Positions 25,240-34,728 of a DNA stretch of 64,000 nucleotides are shown piece by piece (position 1 is the stretch's first letter; each line of letters starts with the position of its first letter). The stretch covers positions 1,054,001 through 1,118,000 of the forward strand of contig NZ_JAUSVO010000001.1 in NCBI RefSeq assembly GCF_030814715.1, in the 5' to 3' direction. The DNA is from Kaistia dalseonensis. Its GTDB lineage: Bacteria; Pseudomonadota; Alphaproteobacteria; Rhizobiales; Kaistiaceae. Below the pieces are notes generated by a model that was given only the letters and a program-made list of their open reading frames with translations, did not search any database and was not told the DNA's origin. Both the position numbers and the translations under genes were made by a program.

Positions 25240-25935
25240 ATGGATCTGGTCATACCCGTTCAGGAGGCGCGCGAGCGTTCGACTGCGGGCAGCGCAGAGG
25301 TCAGTCTCAGCGAATTCGCCTATATGCAAATCCTTGAGCTGATGCTCTCGGGCAAACTCCAGGCCGGCGCCGTCCTGCAAGAGAGACGGCTGGCTGAGAT
25401 GCTATCAATCTCGCGCACGCCTGTCCGCGAAGCGCTCGGCCGTCTGGAGGCTGAATCACTCGTCTCACGGCGTCACGGACGCGTTCTCGTCGTGTCGGAC
25501 GTCAGCGTCGAAAGCTATGTGAGCCTACTCGACCTCAGGCGCATCCTCGAGGTCGAGGCAGCCGCCCGCGCGACCGGGCGCATTACCGTCGAACAGGCCA
25601 AGGCCGTCGAGGTCGCGATCGACGAACTGCTGCGCGTGACCGTCATCACGCCCGCCCATCATTGGGCTGTCGACGAAATGGTGCATGGCACGATTGCCGA
25701 GGCGGCCGGCAATCCGATGGTCGTCTCCGCGATCCGCGATCTCCGGCGGCGGACCCATATCTTCAACACTTCGCGCATTCCCCATCGCCTCCTGCCCGGC
25801 GCATCGGAGCATCTGGACCTGCTTCACGCAGTGACCGGCAACGATCCAGAAATGTCGCGCCGGTTGATGGGGCAGCATCTCGACAATGTGCGCGATGCGA
25901 TCATCGATTTCATTCTGGGAACGCGCCGGTCATGA
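25240..25935 (+). CDS. GntR-family transcriptional regulator (FadR/FCD type), second copy
   Basis: The 231-aa protein has a GntR winged helix (about residues 20-90, containing MLSISRTPVREALGRLEAESLV) and an FCD domain (about 100-220). The effector-domain segment RDLRRRTHIFNTSR is nearly identical to that of the GntR at 13055. I chose the ATG at 25240 with GCGAGGGG upstream. It is divergent from the nitrilase-deaminase operon and precedes two SDR genes. Both GntR proteins probably read the TTGGTATACCAA family of sites. Confidence 0.92.
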   Translation: MDLVIPVQEARERSTAGSAEVSLSEFAYMQILELMLSGKLQAGAVLQERRLAEMLSISRTPVREALGRLEAESLVSRRHGRVLVVSDVSVESYVSLLDLRRILEVEAAARATGRITVEQAKAVEVAIDELLRVTVITPAHHWAVDEMVHGTIAEAAGNPMVVSAIRDLRRRTHIFNTSRIPHRLLPGASEHLDLLHAVTGNDPEMSRRLMGQHLDNVRDAIIDFILGTRRS

Positions 25936-25972
25936 CCGGCGGCGGCCGGAGCGCGGTGAAAGGCAGTCTGAC

Positions 25973-26653
25973 GTGAGTACCATTCTGATCGCGGGCGCCA
26001 GTCGCGGCATTGGTCGCGAATTCGTGCGGCAATTGCTTGCGCGAGGCTGGCGCGTGCTGGCGACAGCGCGAGACCGGGCGGCTTGCACGGCGCTCGCTGA
26101 ACTCGGCGCCGAGCCCTTCATCCTCGACATCACCGATGACGGCTCCATCGCCGCGCTCGCCGAGAAACTCGCCGGCGTTCCCCTCGATGCCGTGCTCGCC
26201 AATGCCGGCATTTCCGGCGATCAGGCCATGCCGATGGAAGCCGTGACATGGGCCGAGATGCACGGCGTGATGGATACCAACACGCTCGGTGCCGTGCTGC
26301 TGGTTGCGGCGCTGAAGCCCAATCTCCTGTCCGGCGAGCGGCGGCTGGCGCTCGGCATGTCCAGCCTGATGAGTTCGATCTCATCCAACAATTGGGGCAC
26401 GCAATATTGCTATCGCGCCTCGAAGACGGCGCTCAATGCGATGTGGCGTTCGCTGGCCGACGAATGGTGCGGCGACGGCATCACCTGCGCGCTGCTGCGC
26501 CCCGGCTTCGTGAAGACCGACATGACCAGCCATAGTGATCGCGGCCTTGATGTCGATGTCAGCGTCGCCGGCATGGTGGGCGTAATCGAACAGCTCGGCA
26601 TAGCCGATACGGGTCGCTGCATCGGCTATGACGGGAAGGACGTGCCATGGTGA
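25973..26653 (+). CDS. SDR-family oxidoreductase
   Basis: The 226-aa Rossmann protein has GASRGIGRE near residue 7, NAGISGD near 75 and a canonical YCYRASK (YxxxK) near residue 142. It is a likely NAD(P)-dependent dehydrogenase for a hydroxy or oxo intermediate. The GTG at 25973 is chosen because an upstream ATG in the same frame would overlap the GntR gene and add non-family sequence. It lies 37 nt after the GntR stop and overlaps the next gene by 7 nt. Confidence 0.85.
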   Translation: MSTILIAGASRGIGREFVRQLLARGWRVLATARDRAACTALAELGAEPFILDITDDGSIAALAEKLAGVPLDAVLANAGISGDQAMPMEAVTWAEMHGVMDTNTLGAVLLVAALKPNLLSGERRLALGMSSLMSSISSNNWGTQYCYRASKTALNAMWRSLADEWCGDGITCALLRPGFVKTDMTSHSDRGLDVDVSVAGMVGVIEQLGIADTGRCIGYDGKDVPW

Positions 26654-27243
26654 GCGGGGCGAATTCAGCGGCGCATGTCGTGATCGTCGGGATCGAAACG
26701 CCGATCGGCGCCACACTTGCCGGCCTCTACCAGAGCACCGGCGCAAACGTGACCGGTTCGAGCCTTGATGGCGACATGGAGACGGAGGCCGCGCGCCTCG
26801 GCGAGAAACCAATCGACATCGTGATCTTCGCCGATGCCTTCAACGCACCAGCGCGCAATGCAGTCGAACTCGAGCGAAGCGATTTCGAGGCCGGATTATC
26901 TCGGCTGGCCTTCAAGCCGTTATGGCTTGCCAATCGGCTCAGATCCGCCCTCTCCGCTTCCGACGGACCCGGCAAGATCGTGCTCGTAACCCGCACCGCC
27001 GCCACGATGACCGAGCCGGATCCGGCAGGCAGCTATCTGGAGCGCCCCTTCCGTGCGGCGGCGCATGCGCTCTGGAAGTCCATGTCGGTCGAATGGCAGC
27101 CGCTCGGTATCGACTGCCTCGTCATCGCAATCGACGACGCCACGACAGTTAACGCCGATCTGCTCACTACGATCGCCGATACCAGCGTGTCGCCCGAGGG
27201 CTGCGTGCTGCAGGACGCCGCGGGCAAGCCCCTCGGCTGGTAG
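26647..27243 (+). CDS. Degenerate SDR-like protein
   Basis: The 198-aa protein follows the SDR fold, with strand-1 VVIVGIETPIGATLA, and is homologous in layout to the gene upstream, which it overlaps by 7 nt. The glycine-rich TGxxxGxG is altered (GIETPIG). The YxxxK position shows YLERPFR, so no catalytic Tyr-Lys pair is visible. It is therefore unlikely to be an active dehydrogenase by itself and may form a heterodimer with the upstream SDR. It converges with the xdhB stop 7 nt downstream. Confidence 0.7.
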   Translation: MVSGANSAAHVVIVGIETPIGATLAGLYQSTGANVTGSSLDGDMETEAARLGEKPIDIVIFADAFNAPARNAVELERSDFEAGLSRLAFKPLWLANRLRSALSASDGPGKIVLVTRTAATMTEPDPAGSYLERPFRAAAHALWKSMSVEWQPLGIDCLVIAIDDATTVNADLLTTIADTSVSPEGCVLQDAAGKPLGW

Positions 27244-27250
27244 GCGCCGC

Positions 27251-29587
27251 TCAGCTGCCGCGAGCCAACCGTTTCAGACGCTCGATCGTCAGCAGGACAC
27301 GCTCGGGCGTCGCCGGGGCGTCCATGCGCGGCGCGATCCGATAATCGGCGACGCTGGCGGCAGCCATGCCCAGCGCTTCGAACACCGAGAGCGCCAGCAT
27401 GAAGGGCGGCTCGCCAACCGCCTTCGAACGGCCGATCGTCGGCGCGCGGTTCTCCGACCACTCCGCCAGACGGACATTGAAGATCCTCGGCACGTCGGAG
27501 ACGACGGGAATCTTGTAGGTCGATGGCGCATGGGTCCGCAATTGGCCCTTGGCGTCCCACCAGAGCTCCTCGGTCGTGAGCCAGCCCATGCCCTGGATGA
27601 AGCCACCCTCGATCTGGCCGATATCGATCGCCGGATTGAGCGAGCGGCCAACGTCATGCAGGATATCGACCCGGTCGACCATGTATTCGCCGGTGAGCGT
27701 GTCGACAGTGACCTCCGAGCAGGACGCGCCATAGGCGAAATAGAGGAACGGCTTGCCTCGGCCGGCGTCGCGGTTCCAAGAGATGCCCGGCGTCTTGTAG
27801 AAGCCGGCGGCCGAGAGCTGGACACGGCCGAGATAGGCCTGCTCGGCAAACTGAGCCCATGAAAAGCGCTTGTCGCCGACGACCACTGCGTTCGGCTCGA
27901 ACAAGACGGCGCCCGCGGCGACGCCGTATTTCTCCGCGGCGAATGCGATGAGCCGGTCGCGGATCTGCTGCGCCGCGTTTTCGGCCGCCATGCCGTTCAG
28001 GTCCGAGCCGCTCGATGCTGCCGTCGAGGACGCGTTGGGGACCTTGTCGGTCGCGGTCGCCGAGACCTTCACGTGCTCGAGGTCGATCTGGAACACGTCG
28101 GCCACGACCTGGGCGATCTTGGTGTGGAGCCCCTGCCCCATCTCGGTGCCACCATGGTTCAGATGGACCGACCCGTCGCGATAGACGTGAACGAGCGCGC
28201 CGGCCTGGTTCAGCGCCAGCATGGTGAAGCTGATGCCGAATTTGAGCGGTATCAGCGCGATGCCGCGTTTCAGGATCGGCGATTTCTCGTTGAAGGCCAG
28301 GATTTCGGCGCGGCGCCGCGCATAATCCGCGCTCGCCTCCAATTCGCCGACCAGCCGCTCCAGGATGTTGTCGGTGATGGTCTGGTGATAGGGCGTGACG
28401 TTGCGCTCGGCCTCGCCATAGAAATTCGCCTTGCGGATTTCGAGCGGATCCTTGCCGAGCGCGTAGGCGATGTCCTCGATCCAGCGCTCGCAAGCGAGCA
28501 TGCCCTGCGGCCCGCCATAGCCACGAAACGCCGTATTCGAGACGGTATTGGTGCGAAGCGGCAGCGAGCGGACGCGCACCGCCGGATAGAAATAGGCATT
28601 GTCGGAATGGGTCAGCGCGCGATCGGTGACGCCGCGCGAGAGATCGGCCGAATGGCCGCAGCGCGCCGCAAAAACGGCGTCCACCGCCTCGATCCGGCCT
28701 GCATCGTCGAAGCCGACATCATAATCGACAACGAAATCGTGTCGCTTCCCCGTCATCTTGATGTCGTCGTCGCGATCCGGGCGGAGCTTCACAGCGCGCT
28801 TGAATGTCCGTGCGGCGATGGCAACAATGCAGGCGAAGAGATTGCTCTGCGATTCCTTGCCGCCAAAACCGCCGCCCATGCGCCGCACGATGATGGTGAC
28901 GGCATTGTCGGCGACGCCGAGCACGCGCGCCACCATGCGTTGCACTTCATCAGGATGTTGCGCGCTCGAATGCACGACCATGTCGCGATCCTCGCCGGGA
29001 ATGGCGAGCGCGATCTGGCCTTCGAGATAGAAATGCTCCTGCCCGCCGATGGTGATCGATCCGGCGACACGGCGCGGTGCATCGGCCAGGCCGGCAACGA
29101 CATCGCCACGCTCCAGCGTCAGTCCAGGCGTCACCAGCGCATCACCGGCAAGGCGGGCGGCGGCGACGTCGAGCACGGGCGGCAGTTCGCGATAGGTGAC
29201 CTTCGCCAGGCGCGCCGCACGGCGAGCAGCTTCGCGCGTCTCCCCGAGCACGACGAAAAGCGGCTGGCCCGAGAAGGTGACTTCGCGCGCGGCGAAGACC
29301 GGCTCATCATTCTTGTGCGACGGGCTGATATCGCGTTCGCCGGGAATATCATCCGCCGTCAGCACGCCGACGACCCCCGGCGCCGCACGCACGGCATCGA
29401 GGTCCAGCGTGACAATCTCGCCATGGGCGATGGTCGAGAGCCCGAGATAGGCGTGCAGCGTGCCGGCCGGCTCGATCAGGTCGTCAATATAGTCAGCGCT
29501 TCCGGCAACGTGCTTGTGGCCGGAATCATGCCGATGCGGCTGGCTCATGCCGCCAATGATCGCCTTGCGCTCGACGAGCGTGTCCAT
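27251..29587 (-). CDS. xdhB: Xanthine dehydrogenase-type molybdopterin-binding subunit
   Basis: The 778-aa protein has the aldehyde oxidase/xanthine dehydrogenase a/b-hammerhead domain (residues about 20-130) and the large Moco-binding domains. GGGFGGKES lies near residue 230, and the catalytic glutamate lies in KAVGEPPFM near residue 720. It hydroxylates a carbon beside ring nitrogen using water. The start at 29587 (MDTLVERKAI) overlaps the xdhA stop by 1 nt (TGATG). It pairs with xdhA into an (alpha-beta)2-type enzyme. The substrate may be a purine or another N-heterocycle; active-site wording alone does not settle this. Confidence 0.92.
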   Translation of the reverse strand: MDTLVERKAIIGGMSQPHRHDSGHKHVAGSADYIDDLIEPAGTLHAYLGLSTIAHGEIVTLDLDAVRAAPGVVGVLTADDIPGERDISPSHKNDEPVFAAREVTFSGQPLFVVLGETREAARRAARLAKVTYRELPPVLDVAAARLAGDALVTPGLTLERGDVVAGLADAPRRVAGSITIGGQEHFYLEGQIALAIPGEDRDMVVHSSAQHPDEVQRMVARVLGVADNAVTIIVRRMGGGFGGKESQSNLFACIVAIAARTFKRAVKLRPDRDDDIKMTGKRHDFVVDYDVGFDDAGRIEAVDAVFAARCGHSADLSRGVTDRALTHSDNAYFYPAVRVRSLPLRTNTVSNTAFRGYGGPQGMLACERWIEDIAYALGKDPLEIRKANFYGEAERNVTPYHQTITDNILERLVGELEASADYARRRAEILAFNEKSPILKRGIALIPLKFGISFTMLALNQAGALVHVYRDGSVHLNHGGTEMGQGLHTKIAQVVADVFQIDLEHVKVSATATDKVPNASSTAASSGSDLNGMAAENAAQQIRDRLIAFAAEKYGVAAGAVLFEPNAVVVGDKRFSWAQFAEQAYLGRVQLSAAGFYKTPGISWNRDAGRGKPFLYFAYGASCSEVTVDTLTGEYMVDRVDILHDVGRSLNPAIDIGQIEGGFIQGMGWLTTEELWWDAKGQLRTHAPSTYKIPVVSDVPRIFNVRLAEWSENRAPTIGRSKAVGEPPFMLALSVFEALGMAAASVADYRIAPRMDAPATPERVLLTIERLKRLARGS

Positions 29588-31050
29588 CAGGCCACCTCGT
29601 GCCGCAGGATGTGTATTTCGTGCCCGCCCTGCATTTCCAGGAAGAAGCGTGACAGAAGGTTCTTTGCCACCAGCATGCGGTATTCGGCCGATGCGCGCCA
29701 ATCAGACAGAGGCTGGAAGTCCTCTTCAAAAGCGGGCAAGGCAGCCTCGATGGTGGCCATCGTCCATGGCGCACCGATGAGCGCCGCTTCGACCGCCCGC
29801 GCTCGCCTGGGTGTCGCCGCCATGCCGCCATAGGCGATCACGGCGTCGCTGATCACGCCACCCTCGACGCGGATCCGGAACGCGCCGAGCACGGCCGTGA
29901 TATCCTCGTCGCGCCGCTTGCTGATCTTGTAGGCGGCGAAGAATGTGTCAGCGGCCGGGATGGGAACGGCGATGCTTTCGATGAATTCGCCTTTCGCCCG
30001 ATCCTGCTGGCCATAGGCGATGAAATAGTCTTCGAGCCTGACCGTTCGCCGCGTGTTCCCTCGGCGCAACGTGATTTCGGCGCCCAGCGCGATCAGCGGC
30101 GGTGGCGTATCGCCGATCGGCGAGCCATTGGCGATATTGCCGCCAATCGTGCCCATATTGCGAACCTGCCCGCCGCCGATACGGTCCAAGAGCGGAACCA
30201 ATTGCGGGATGTGCGCGGCAATGGTGGCGAACGCCCCGCTATAGCTGACGCCGGCACCGATGCGGATGATGTCGCCGTCGACCGCGATCTCATCCATCAG
30301 GCCTCTGATGAAGACGACTGGCGCGATATCGCGCATGAACTTGGTGACCCACAGCCCAACATCGGTCGATCCGGCGACGAGCGTGGCGCCCGGCATGTCC
30401 AGCAGGATATCCGCGAGATCGTCGACATCAGCCGGAATGACGAACTGTCCCTTCGGCGTCTCCACAACGACCCGATGCCCGTCCTGAAGCGCCTGCAGCC
30501 TGCCGCGCATGGTCTCCCGCTCGACCTCGATCGTGTCGGTGGCGGCATCGCCATAATGGGAGATCGCAGCGGCCGCGCGCACGATCGGCGCATAGCCTGT
30601 GCAGCGACACAGATTGCCCTGCAGCGCCGTTTCGATCTCCGGCAATGCAGGTTCGGGATTGGTCAACCAGAGCCCATAGAGCGACATGACAAAGCCGGGC
30701 GTGCAGAAGCCGCACTGGCTGCCATGATAGTCCACCATGGCCTGCTGCACCGGATGCAGCGATCCATCGGCGCGCGCCAGATGCTCGACCGTCACCACGT
30801 GACAGCCATCCAGCGATCCGACCAGGCGGATACAGGCATTGATGCTCTCATAGACCAATCCGGCCTCGTCGAGCCGGCCGACCAGCACCGTGCAGGCGCC
30901 ACAATCGCCCTCCGCGCACCCCTCCTTGGTTCCGCGCATCACGCGGTCGAGCCGGAGGAAGTCGAGCAATGTCCGATCGGGCGCGACGTCGGACAGGGTG
31001 ACGAGGCGATCGTTCAGGTAGAAACGAATATGGGAGCGAATGGGTGGCAC
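29587..31050 (-). CDS. xdhA: Xanthine dehydrogenase-type FeS/FAD subunit
   Basis: The 487-aa protein has an N-terminal plant-type 2Fe-2S domain with CAEGDCGAC (residues about 45-53), a second 2Fe-2S domain with CGFC and NLCRCTGY (about 112-155), and an FAD-binding domain (about 195-370; NMGTIGGNIANGSPIGD). It moves electrons from the Moco subunit to NAD+. It is first in the xdhAB operon, with the regulon operator 36 nt upstream of its start. Moco sulfuration and insertion genes (xdhC) are not in the window. Enzyme length and organisation match bacterial XdhA. Confidence 0.93.
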   Translation of the reverse strand: MPPIRSHIRFYLNDRLVTLSDVAPDRTLLDFLRLDRVMRGTKEGCAEGDCGACTVLVGRLDEAGLVYESINACIRLVGSLDGCHVVTVEHLARADGSLHPVQQAMVDYHGSQCGFCTPGFVMSLYGLWLTNPEPALPEIETALQGNLCRCTGYAPIVRAAAAISHYGDAATDTIEVERETMRGRLQALQDGHRVVVETPKGQFVIPADVDDLADILLDMPGATLVAGSTDVGLWVTKFMRDIAPVVFIRGLMDEIAVDGDIIRIGAGVSYSGAFATIAAHIPQLVPLLDRIGGGQVRNMGTIGGNIANGSPIGDTPPPLIALGAEITLRRGNTRRTVRLEDYFIAYGQQDRAKGEFIESIAVPIPAADTFFAAYKISKRRDEDITAVLGAFRIRVEGGVISDAVIAYGGMAATPRRARAVEAALIGAPWTMATIEAALPAFEEDFQPLSDWRASAEYRMLVAKNLLSRFFLEMQGGHEIHILRHEVA

Positions 31051-31085
31051 AGTCGATCATCCCATGGAATGCCTATGGTACGGCA

Positions 31086-31097
31086 TTGGTATTCCAC
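31086..31097. promoter_or_regulatory. Operator-like site TTGGTATTCCAC before xdhA
   Basis: A variant of TTGGTATACCAA sits upstream of xdhA. Its flank ACGGCATTGGTA (31080-31091) is identical to that at 11614-11625, and a CCTATGG box next to it also has a counterpart there. This links xdhAB to the rest of the catabolic regulon. Confidence 0.6.
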
Positions 31098-31267
31098 GAT
31101 ATCGACCTTGGCAAGACGAGATGACCGGCGCGATGGCGCGCAGAGCTGAACGCTTCTCAACAAGGAACCCGGCTTTGGGCGACGAACGAACCTGGCCGAG
31201 GTCTGTAGACGAGGCGATCCGCCCTGCATGACAGGGCGGATCGATGATGGGTCCGACGTGGTTCACC

Positions 31268-32611
31268 CTATTCGGCGGGAATAGCGACCGGGCCGATCGG
31301 CGCGTCGATGAGATCGCCATCGACCAGCTTGCCCGCCAGCGCAAGGCGCAGCTGCTCTTCGTCGAGCTCTCCCTCCCAACGGGCCACGACGATGGTCGCA
31401 ACCGCATTGCCGACGAAATTGGTGATCGCGCGGCATTCAGACATGAAGCGATCAATGCCGAGGATCAGCGCCATGCCGGCAACCGGGACCGAGGGAACAA
31501 CAGAGAGCGTCGCGGCGAGAGTGATGAAGCCCGCCCCGGTGATACCCGCCGCGCCCTTGGAACTCAGCATCGCGACGAGCAGAAGCAGGATCTGATCGCC
31601 GAGGCTCAAATGGATGCCGGTCGCCTGCGCGATGAACAGGGCGGCGAGCGTCATGTAGATGTTGGTGCCGTCGAGGTTGAAGGAATAGCCGGTCGGGATG
31701 ACGAGGCCGACGACCGATTTCTTGCAGCCAGCGAGCTCCATTTTCTCCATCAGGCTCGGCAGCGCCGCCTCGGAGGACGACGTGCCGAGGACGAGCAGGA
31801 TCTCTTCCTTGATGTAGCGCAGCAGGGCGAAGATCGAGAACCCGTTATAGCGGGCGACCGCGCCGAGCACGATCGACACGAAAAGGAACGACGTCAGGTA
31901 GAACGTGCCGATCAGCATGGCGAGATTGGCGACCGAGCCGATGCCGTATTTGCCAATGGTAAAGGCCATCGCCCCGAAGGCGCCGATCGGCGCGGCCTTC
32001 ATCAGCATCGCGACAAGGCGGAACATCACCTGCGACAGGGAGTTGAACACCGCCATCACGGGTTCGCCATGGTCGCCGATCGCAGCCAGCGCGATACCGA
32101 ACAGAACGGCGAAGAACAGCACCTGCAGGATATCGCCATTGGCAAGCGCGCTGACCGGCGTCGTCGGGATGATGTTGGTCAGGAAGCCGATGATCGTCTG
32201 GTCGTGCGCCTTGGCGGCATAGTCCGCGACGGCCTTGGGATCGAGTGTCGTCGGATCGATGTTGAGGCCGGCGCCGGGCTGAACGACATTGCCGACGAGG
32301 AGGCCGATGGCGAGCGCGAACGTCGAGAATGTCAGGAAATAGAGCATCGCCTTGCCGGCGACTCGGCCGACCTTGCCGAGATCGCGCATGCCGGCAATGC
32401 CGGTCACGACGGTCAGGAAGATCACCGGTGCGATGACCATCTTGACCAGCTTGATGAAGGCATCGCCCAGCGGCTTCATGTCGGCGCCGAGGCTCGGATA
32501 GAAATGGCCGAGCGCGATGCCGGCAGCGATCGCGATGATCACCTGGAAATAGAGATGCTGATAGATCTTGCGAGGGGCGGCATGAGCCGGTGCGAGAATG
32601 GCGTGCGCCAT
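31268..32611 (-). CDS. dctA: C4-dicarboxylate:cation symporter DctA
   Basis: The 447-aa integral membrane protein is of the dicarboxylate/amino acid:cation symporter family. It has about eight helices and the hairpin motifs, including [12 protein letters not shown] near residue 280 and a [15 protein letters not shown] segment near 320. It imports succinate, malate and fumarate. The start at 32611 has AGAGGA 9 nt upstream. It is transcribed away from dctB under a sigma-54 promoter, as in rhizobia. The C-terminus is polar and ends near its stop without a visible terminator before xdhA. Confidence 0.95.
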   Translation of the reverse strand: MAHAILAPAHAAPRKIYQHLYFQVIIAIAAGIALGHFYPSLGADMKPLGDAFIKLVKMVIAPVIFLTVVTGIAGMRDLGKVGRVAGKAMLYFLTFSTFALAIGLLVGNVVQPGAGLNIDPTTLDPKAVADYAAKAHDQTIIGFLTNIIPTTPVSALANGDILQVLFFAVLFGIALAAIGDHGEPVMAVFNSLSQVMFRLVAMLMKAAPIGAFGAMAFTIGKYGIGSVANLAMLIGTFYLTSFLFVSIVLGAVARYNGFSIFALLRYIKEEILLVLGTSSSEAALPSLMEKMELAGCKKSVVGLVIPTGYSFNLDGTNIYMTLAALFIAQATGIHLSLGDQILLLLVAMLSSKGAAGITGAGFITLAATLSVVPSVPVAGMALILGIDRFMSECRAITNFVGNAVATIVVARWEGELDEEQLRLALAGKLVDGDLIDAPIGPVAIPAE

Positions 32612-32722
32612 CGGGGTTGTCCTCTTTCTCGGCCCGTCGACGCTTCGTTGCCTGGAGCGTCGTGAGGAACCTGATGGTTTGATCGGTGCCGGCGCAGTCC
32701 CACGCCGCAAGCACAGATCCTT

Positions 32723-32740
32723 GCGCAAGGCGCATGCCAG
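32723..32740 (-). promoter_or_regulatory. Sigma-54 promoter of dctA
   Basis: On the minus strand the sequence reads CTGGCATGCGCCTTGCGC. The GG at 32738-32737 and the GC at 32726-32725 are separated by exactly 10 nt, as required for the -24/-12 elements. Transcription would start near 32713, about 100 nt before the dctA ATG. Confidence 0.75.
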
Positions 32741-32822
32741 CCTCCCGATTGGCGCGGGTCTCGTTCAACTAATTGATTTAACGCGATTATTTATTGTGGC
32801 ATCGAAAGGTCATTGACGGTCC

Positions 32823-32838
32823 GTGTGGATTTCCGCAC
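32823..32838. promoter_or_regulatory. DctD enhancer palindrome, site 1
   Basis: GTGTGGATTTCCGCAC is a near-perfect palindrome about 85 bp upstream of the sigma-54 -24 box of dctA. It matches the style of rhizobial DctD upstream activator sites. Confidence 0.7.
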
Positions 32839-32853
32839 ATATCGTCATGATCG

Positions 32854-34728
32854 ATGTGCGGCATTCCGCACGACGCTGGCTGCGCGAGGCCGATATTGAC
32901 CGCACAGGTGCATGCGCGCCCGTCACGATGGAGCCGGCTCTTGCCGAGGCTTCTTCTCATCGTCCTCGCGCTCGTTTTGCTCATTGGCCTCGATCGCTTT
33001 GCACGCTTCGGCGCGGAGCGCTGGGCCCTCTCCCAACTTCGTACGGACGCGCAGGCGGCGGCGGAACTGCGCGTGTCGCTGGTGCGCAGCGAAATCGAGA
33101 AGCAGCGCACTCTTCCGATCGTCCTGGCACAGGATCCCGATATGCGCGCGGCCCTGGAAAGCCGAGACGCCGCGCGGCTCGATGCGCTCGACGCCAAGTT
33201 CGAGCAATTGGCGATCGGCACGCGGGCCGGCGCGATCTATCTGCTCGACAACAAGGGCGTCGCGATCGCCGCCAGCAATTACCGGACGGCCACGAGCTTC
33301 GTCGGCAGCAATTACGCGTTCCGTCCCTATTATCTGAGGGCCATGGCGGAAGGCAGCGCCGAACATTTCGCCTTCGGCACGGTCAGCAAGCGCCCCGGCC
33401 TCTATCTGACGCGCCGGCTCGATGGTCCGAACGGACCGCTCGGCGTGCTCGTGGTCAAGGCCGAATTCGAGGCGATCGAGGCCGATTGGCGTCGTTTCGT
33501 CGAGCCCACCTTCGTGACGGACGATCGCGCGATCGTGCTCGTCACCAGCGTGCCGGAATGGCGCTTCCAGACCACCGGGACAATCCCCTCCGAGCAAAAG
33601 GCAGAGATCCGGACGAGCCTGCAATTCGGCGATGCCGAGCTGACGCCGCTTCCCATCACGGTCGATGATGCCGCTTCGGCTACCATTCGCGCCAAGCTGC
33701 CCGCTGACCCACGCGGGCGCCAGTTCGTCGAGGCCACGGCCGCCGTACCGACCACCGACTGGATGCTGCATGTGCTGGCGCCGACGGAGGCGGCGGTCAA
33801 TCTCGCCACGGCGGCTGGGCGCTCGCTCGCCCTGCTTGTCGGCGTGCTCGGACTGGGCGCTGCCGGGTTCTGGCTGCTGCGGCGACAGAGACTCTTGGGC
33901 GAACAGACCCGACAGGCGGCGATGCGCCGTGATCTCGAAGAGCGTGTCGCAGCACGCACGGCCGAACTCAGCGCCGCCAATGACCAGCTCCGAGCGGAGA
34001 TGGCCGAAAGGCGGCGCGCGCGTCTCGCCATGCAGGCCATGCAGGACGATCTTGTCCAGGCGAGCAAGCTCGCCGTGCTCGGCCAGATCGCGGCCAGCGT
34101 CGCCCATGAGGTCAACCAGCCGGTTGCTGCCATCCGCACCTTCGCGGAGAACGCCGAGTTGCTGCTCGCCCGGGGCGATACCGGAATGGTGCGCAGCAAT
34201 CTCTCGACCATCACCACGCTCACCGAGCGGATCGGCGCCATTACCGGAGAATTGCGGGCCTTCGCGCGCAAGACACCCGGCGAGGTCGAGCACGTCTCAT
34301 TGCGGGGAGTGATCGACGGCGCCCATCTGCTCGTCGGCCATCGCCTCCGCGAGCAGGAGATCGCGCTTTCGGTCGAAATGGCGGAAGCGGACATCATCGT
34401 GGTGGCCGCGCGGGTTCGGCTGGAGCAGGTCTTCGTCAATCTGCTGCAAAACGCGATCGAGGCGCTCTCAGGACAAACCGACGGGCGCATACGCATTGAT
34501 GCCAGGACGGAGGGCGAGCGTGTCACCATCATCGTCGCCGACAATGGCCCCGGCCTGCCGCCGGAAGTCATGAGTGAACTGTTCATGCCGTTCACCACGA
34601 CGAAACCGAAGGGATTGGGCCTCGGGCTGGTGATCTCAAACGACATCATCGCCGAATGTGGCGGCACCTTCGTCGCGGAAAATCGCGATGGTGCCGTCTT
34701 CACGATCACACTGCCGAGGGCACTCTGA
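32854..34728 (+). CDS. dctB: C4-dicarboxylate sensor histidine kinase DctB
   Basis: The 624-aa membrane sensor has an N-terminal helix (about 28-46), a large periplasmic double-PAS sensor domain (about 60-315), a second helix (about 325-345), a coiled coil and a kinase domain. The phosphoacceptor is His418 in [11 protein letters not shown]1 and G2 boxes follow ([23 protein letters not shown]). It senses dicarboxylates and phosphorylates DctD. The ATG at 32854 overlaps the second DctD site, so a TTG at 32896 with GCGAGG upstream is an attractive alternative start. TGATG overlap with dctD. Confidence 0.93.
   Translation: MCGIPHDAGCARPILTAQVHARPSRWSRLLPRLLLIVLALVLLIGLDRFARFGAERWALSQLRTDAQAAAELRVSLVRSEIEKQRTLPIVLAQDPDMRAALESRDAARLDALDAKFEQLAIGTRAGAIYLLDNKGVAIAASNYRTATSFVGSNYAFRPYYLRAMAEGSAEHFAFGTVSKRPGLYLTRRLDGPNGPLGVLVVKAEFEAIEADWRRFVEPTFVTDDRAIVLVTSVPEWRFQTTGTIPSEQKAEIRTSLQFGDAELTPLPITVDDAASATIRAKLPADPRGRQFVEATAAVPTTDWMLHVLAPTEAAVNLATAAGRSLALLVGVLGLGAAGFWLLRRQRLLGEQTRQAAMRRDLEERVAARTAELSAANDQLRAEMAERRRARLAMQAMQDDLVQASKLAVLGQIAASVAHEVNQPVAAIRTFAENAELLLARGDTGMVRSNLSTITTLTERIGAITGELRAFARKTPGEVEHVSLRGVIDGAHLLVGHRLREQEIALSVEMAEADIIVVAARVRLEQVFVNLLQNAIEALSGQTDGRIRIDARTEGERVTIIVADNGPGLPPEVMSELFMPFTTTKPKGLGLGLVISNDIIAECGGTFVAENRDGAVFTITLPRAL
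32856..32871. promoter_or_regulatory. DctD enhancer palindrome, site 2
   Basis: GTGCGGCATTCCGCAC is a second palindrome centred 33 bp (three helical turns) from site 1. It overlaps the presumed dctB start codon. Confidence 0.7.

Noticed and set aside
28073-29833. Long open frame on the plus strand opposite xdhB
   Set aside because: It is a shadow of the real gene caused by GC-rich codon bias. Its product has no recognisable domain, and the opposite strand gives a full xanthine dehydrogenase subunit.
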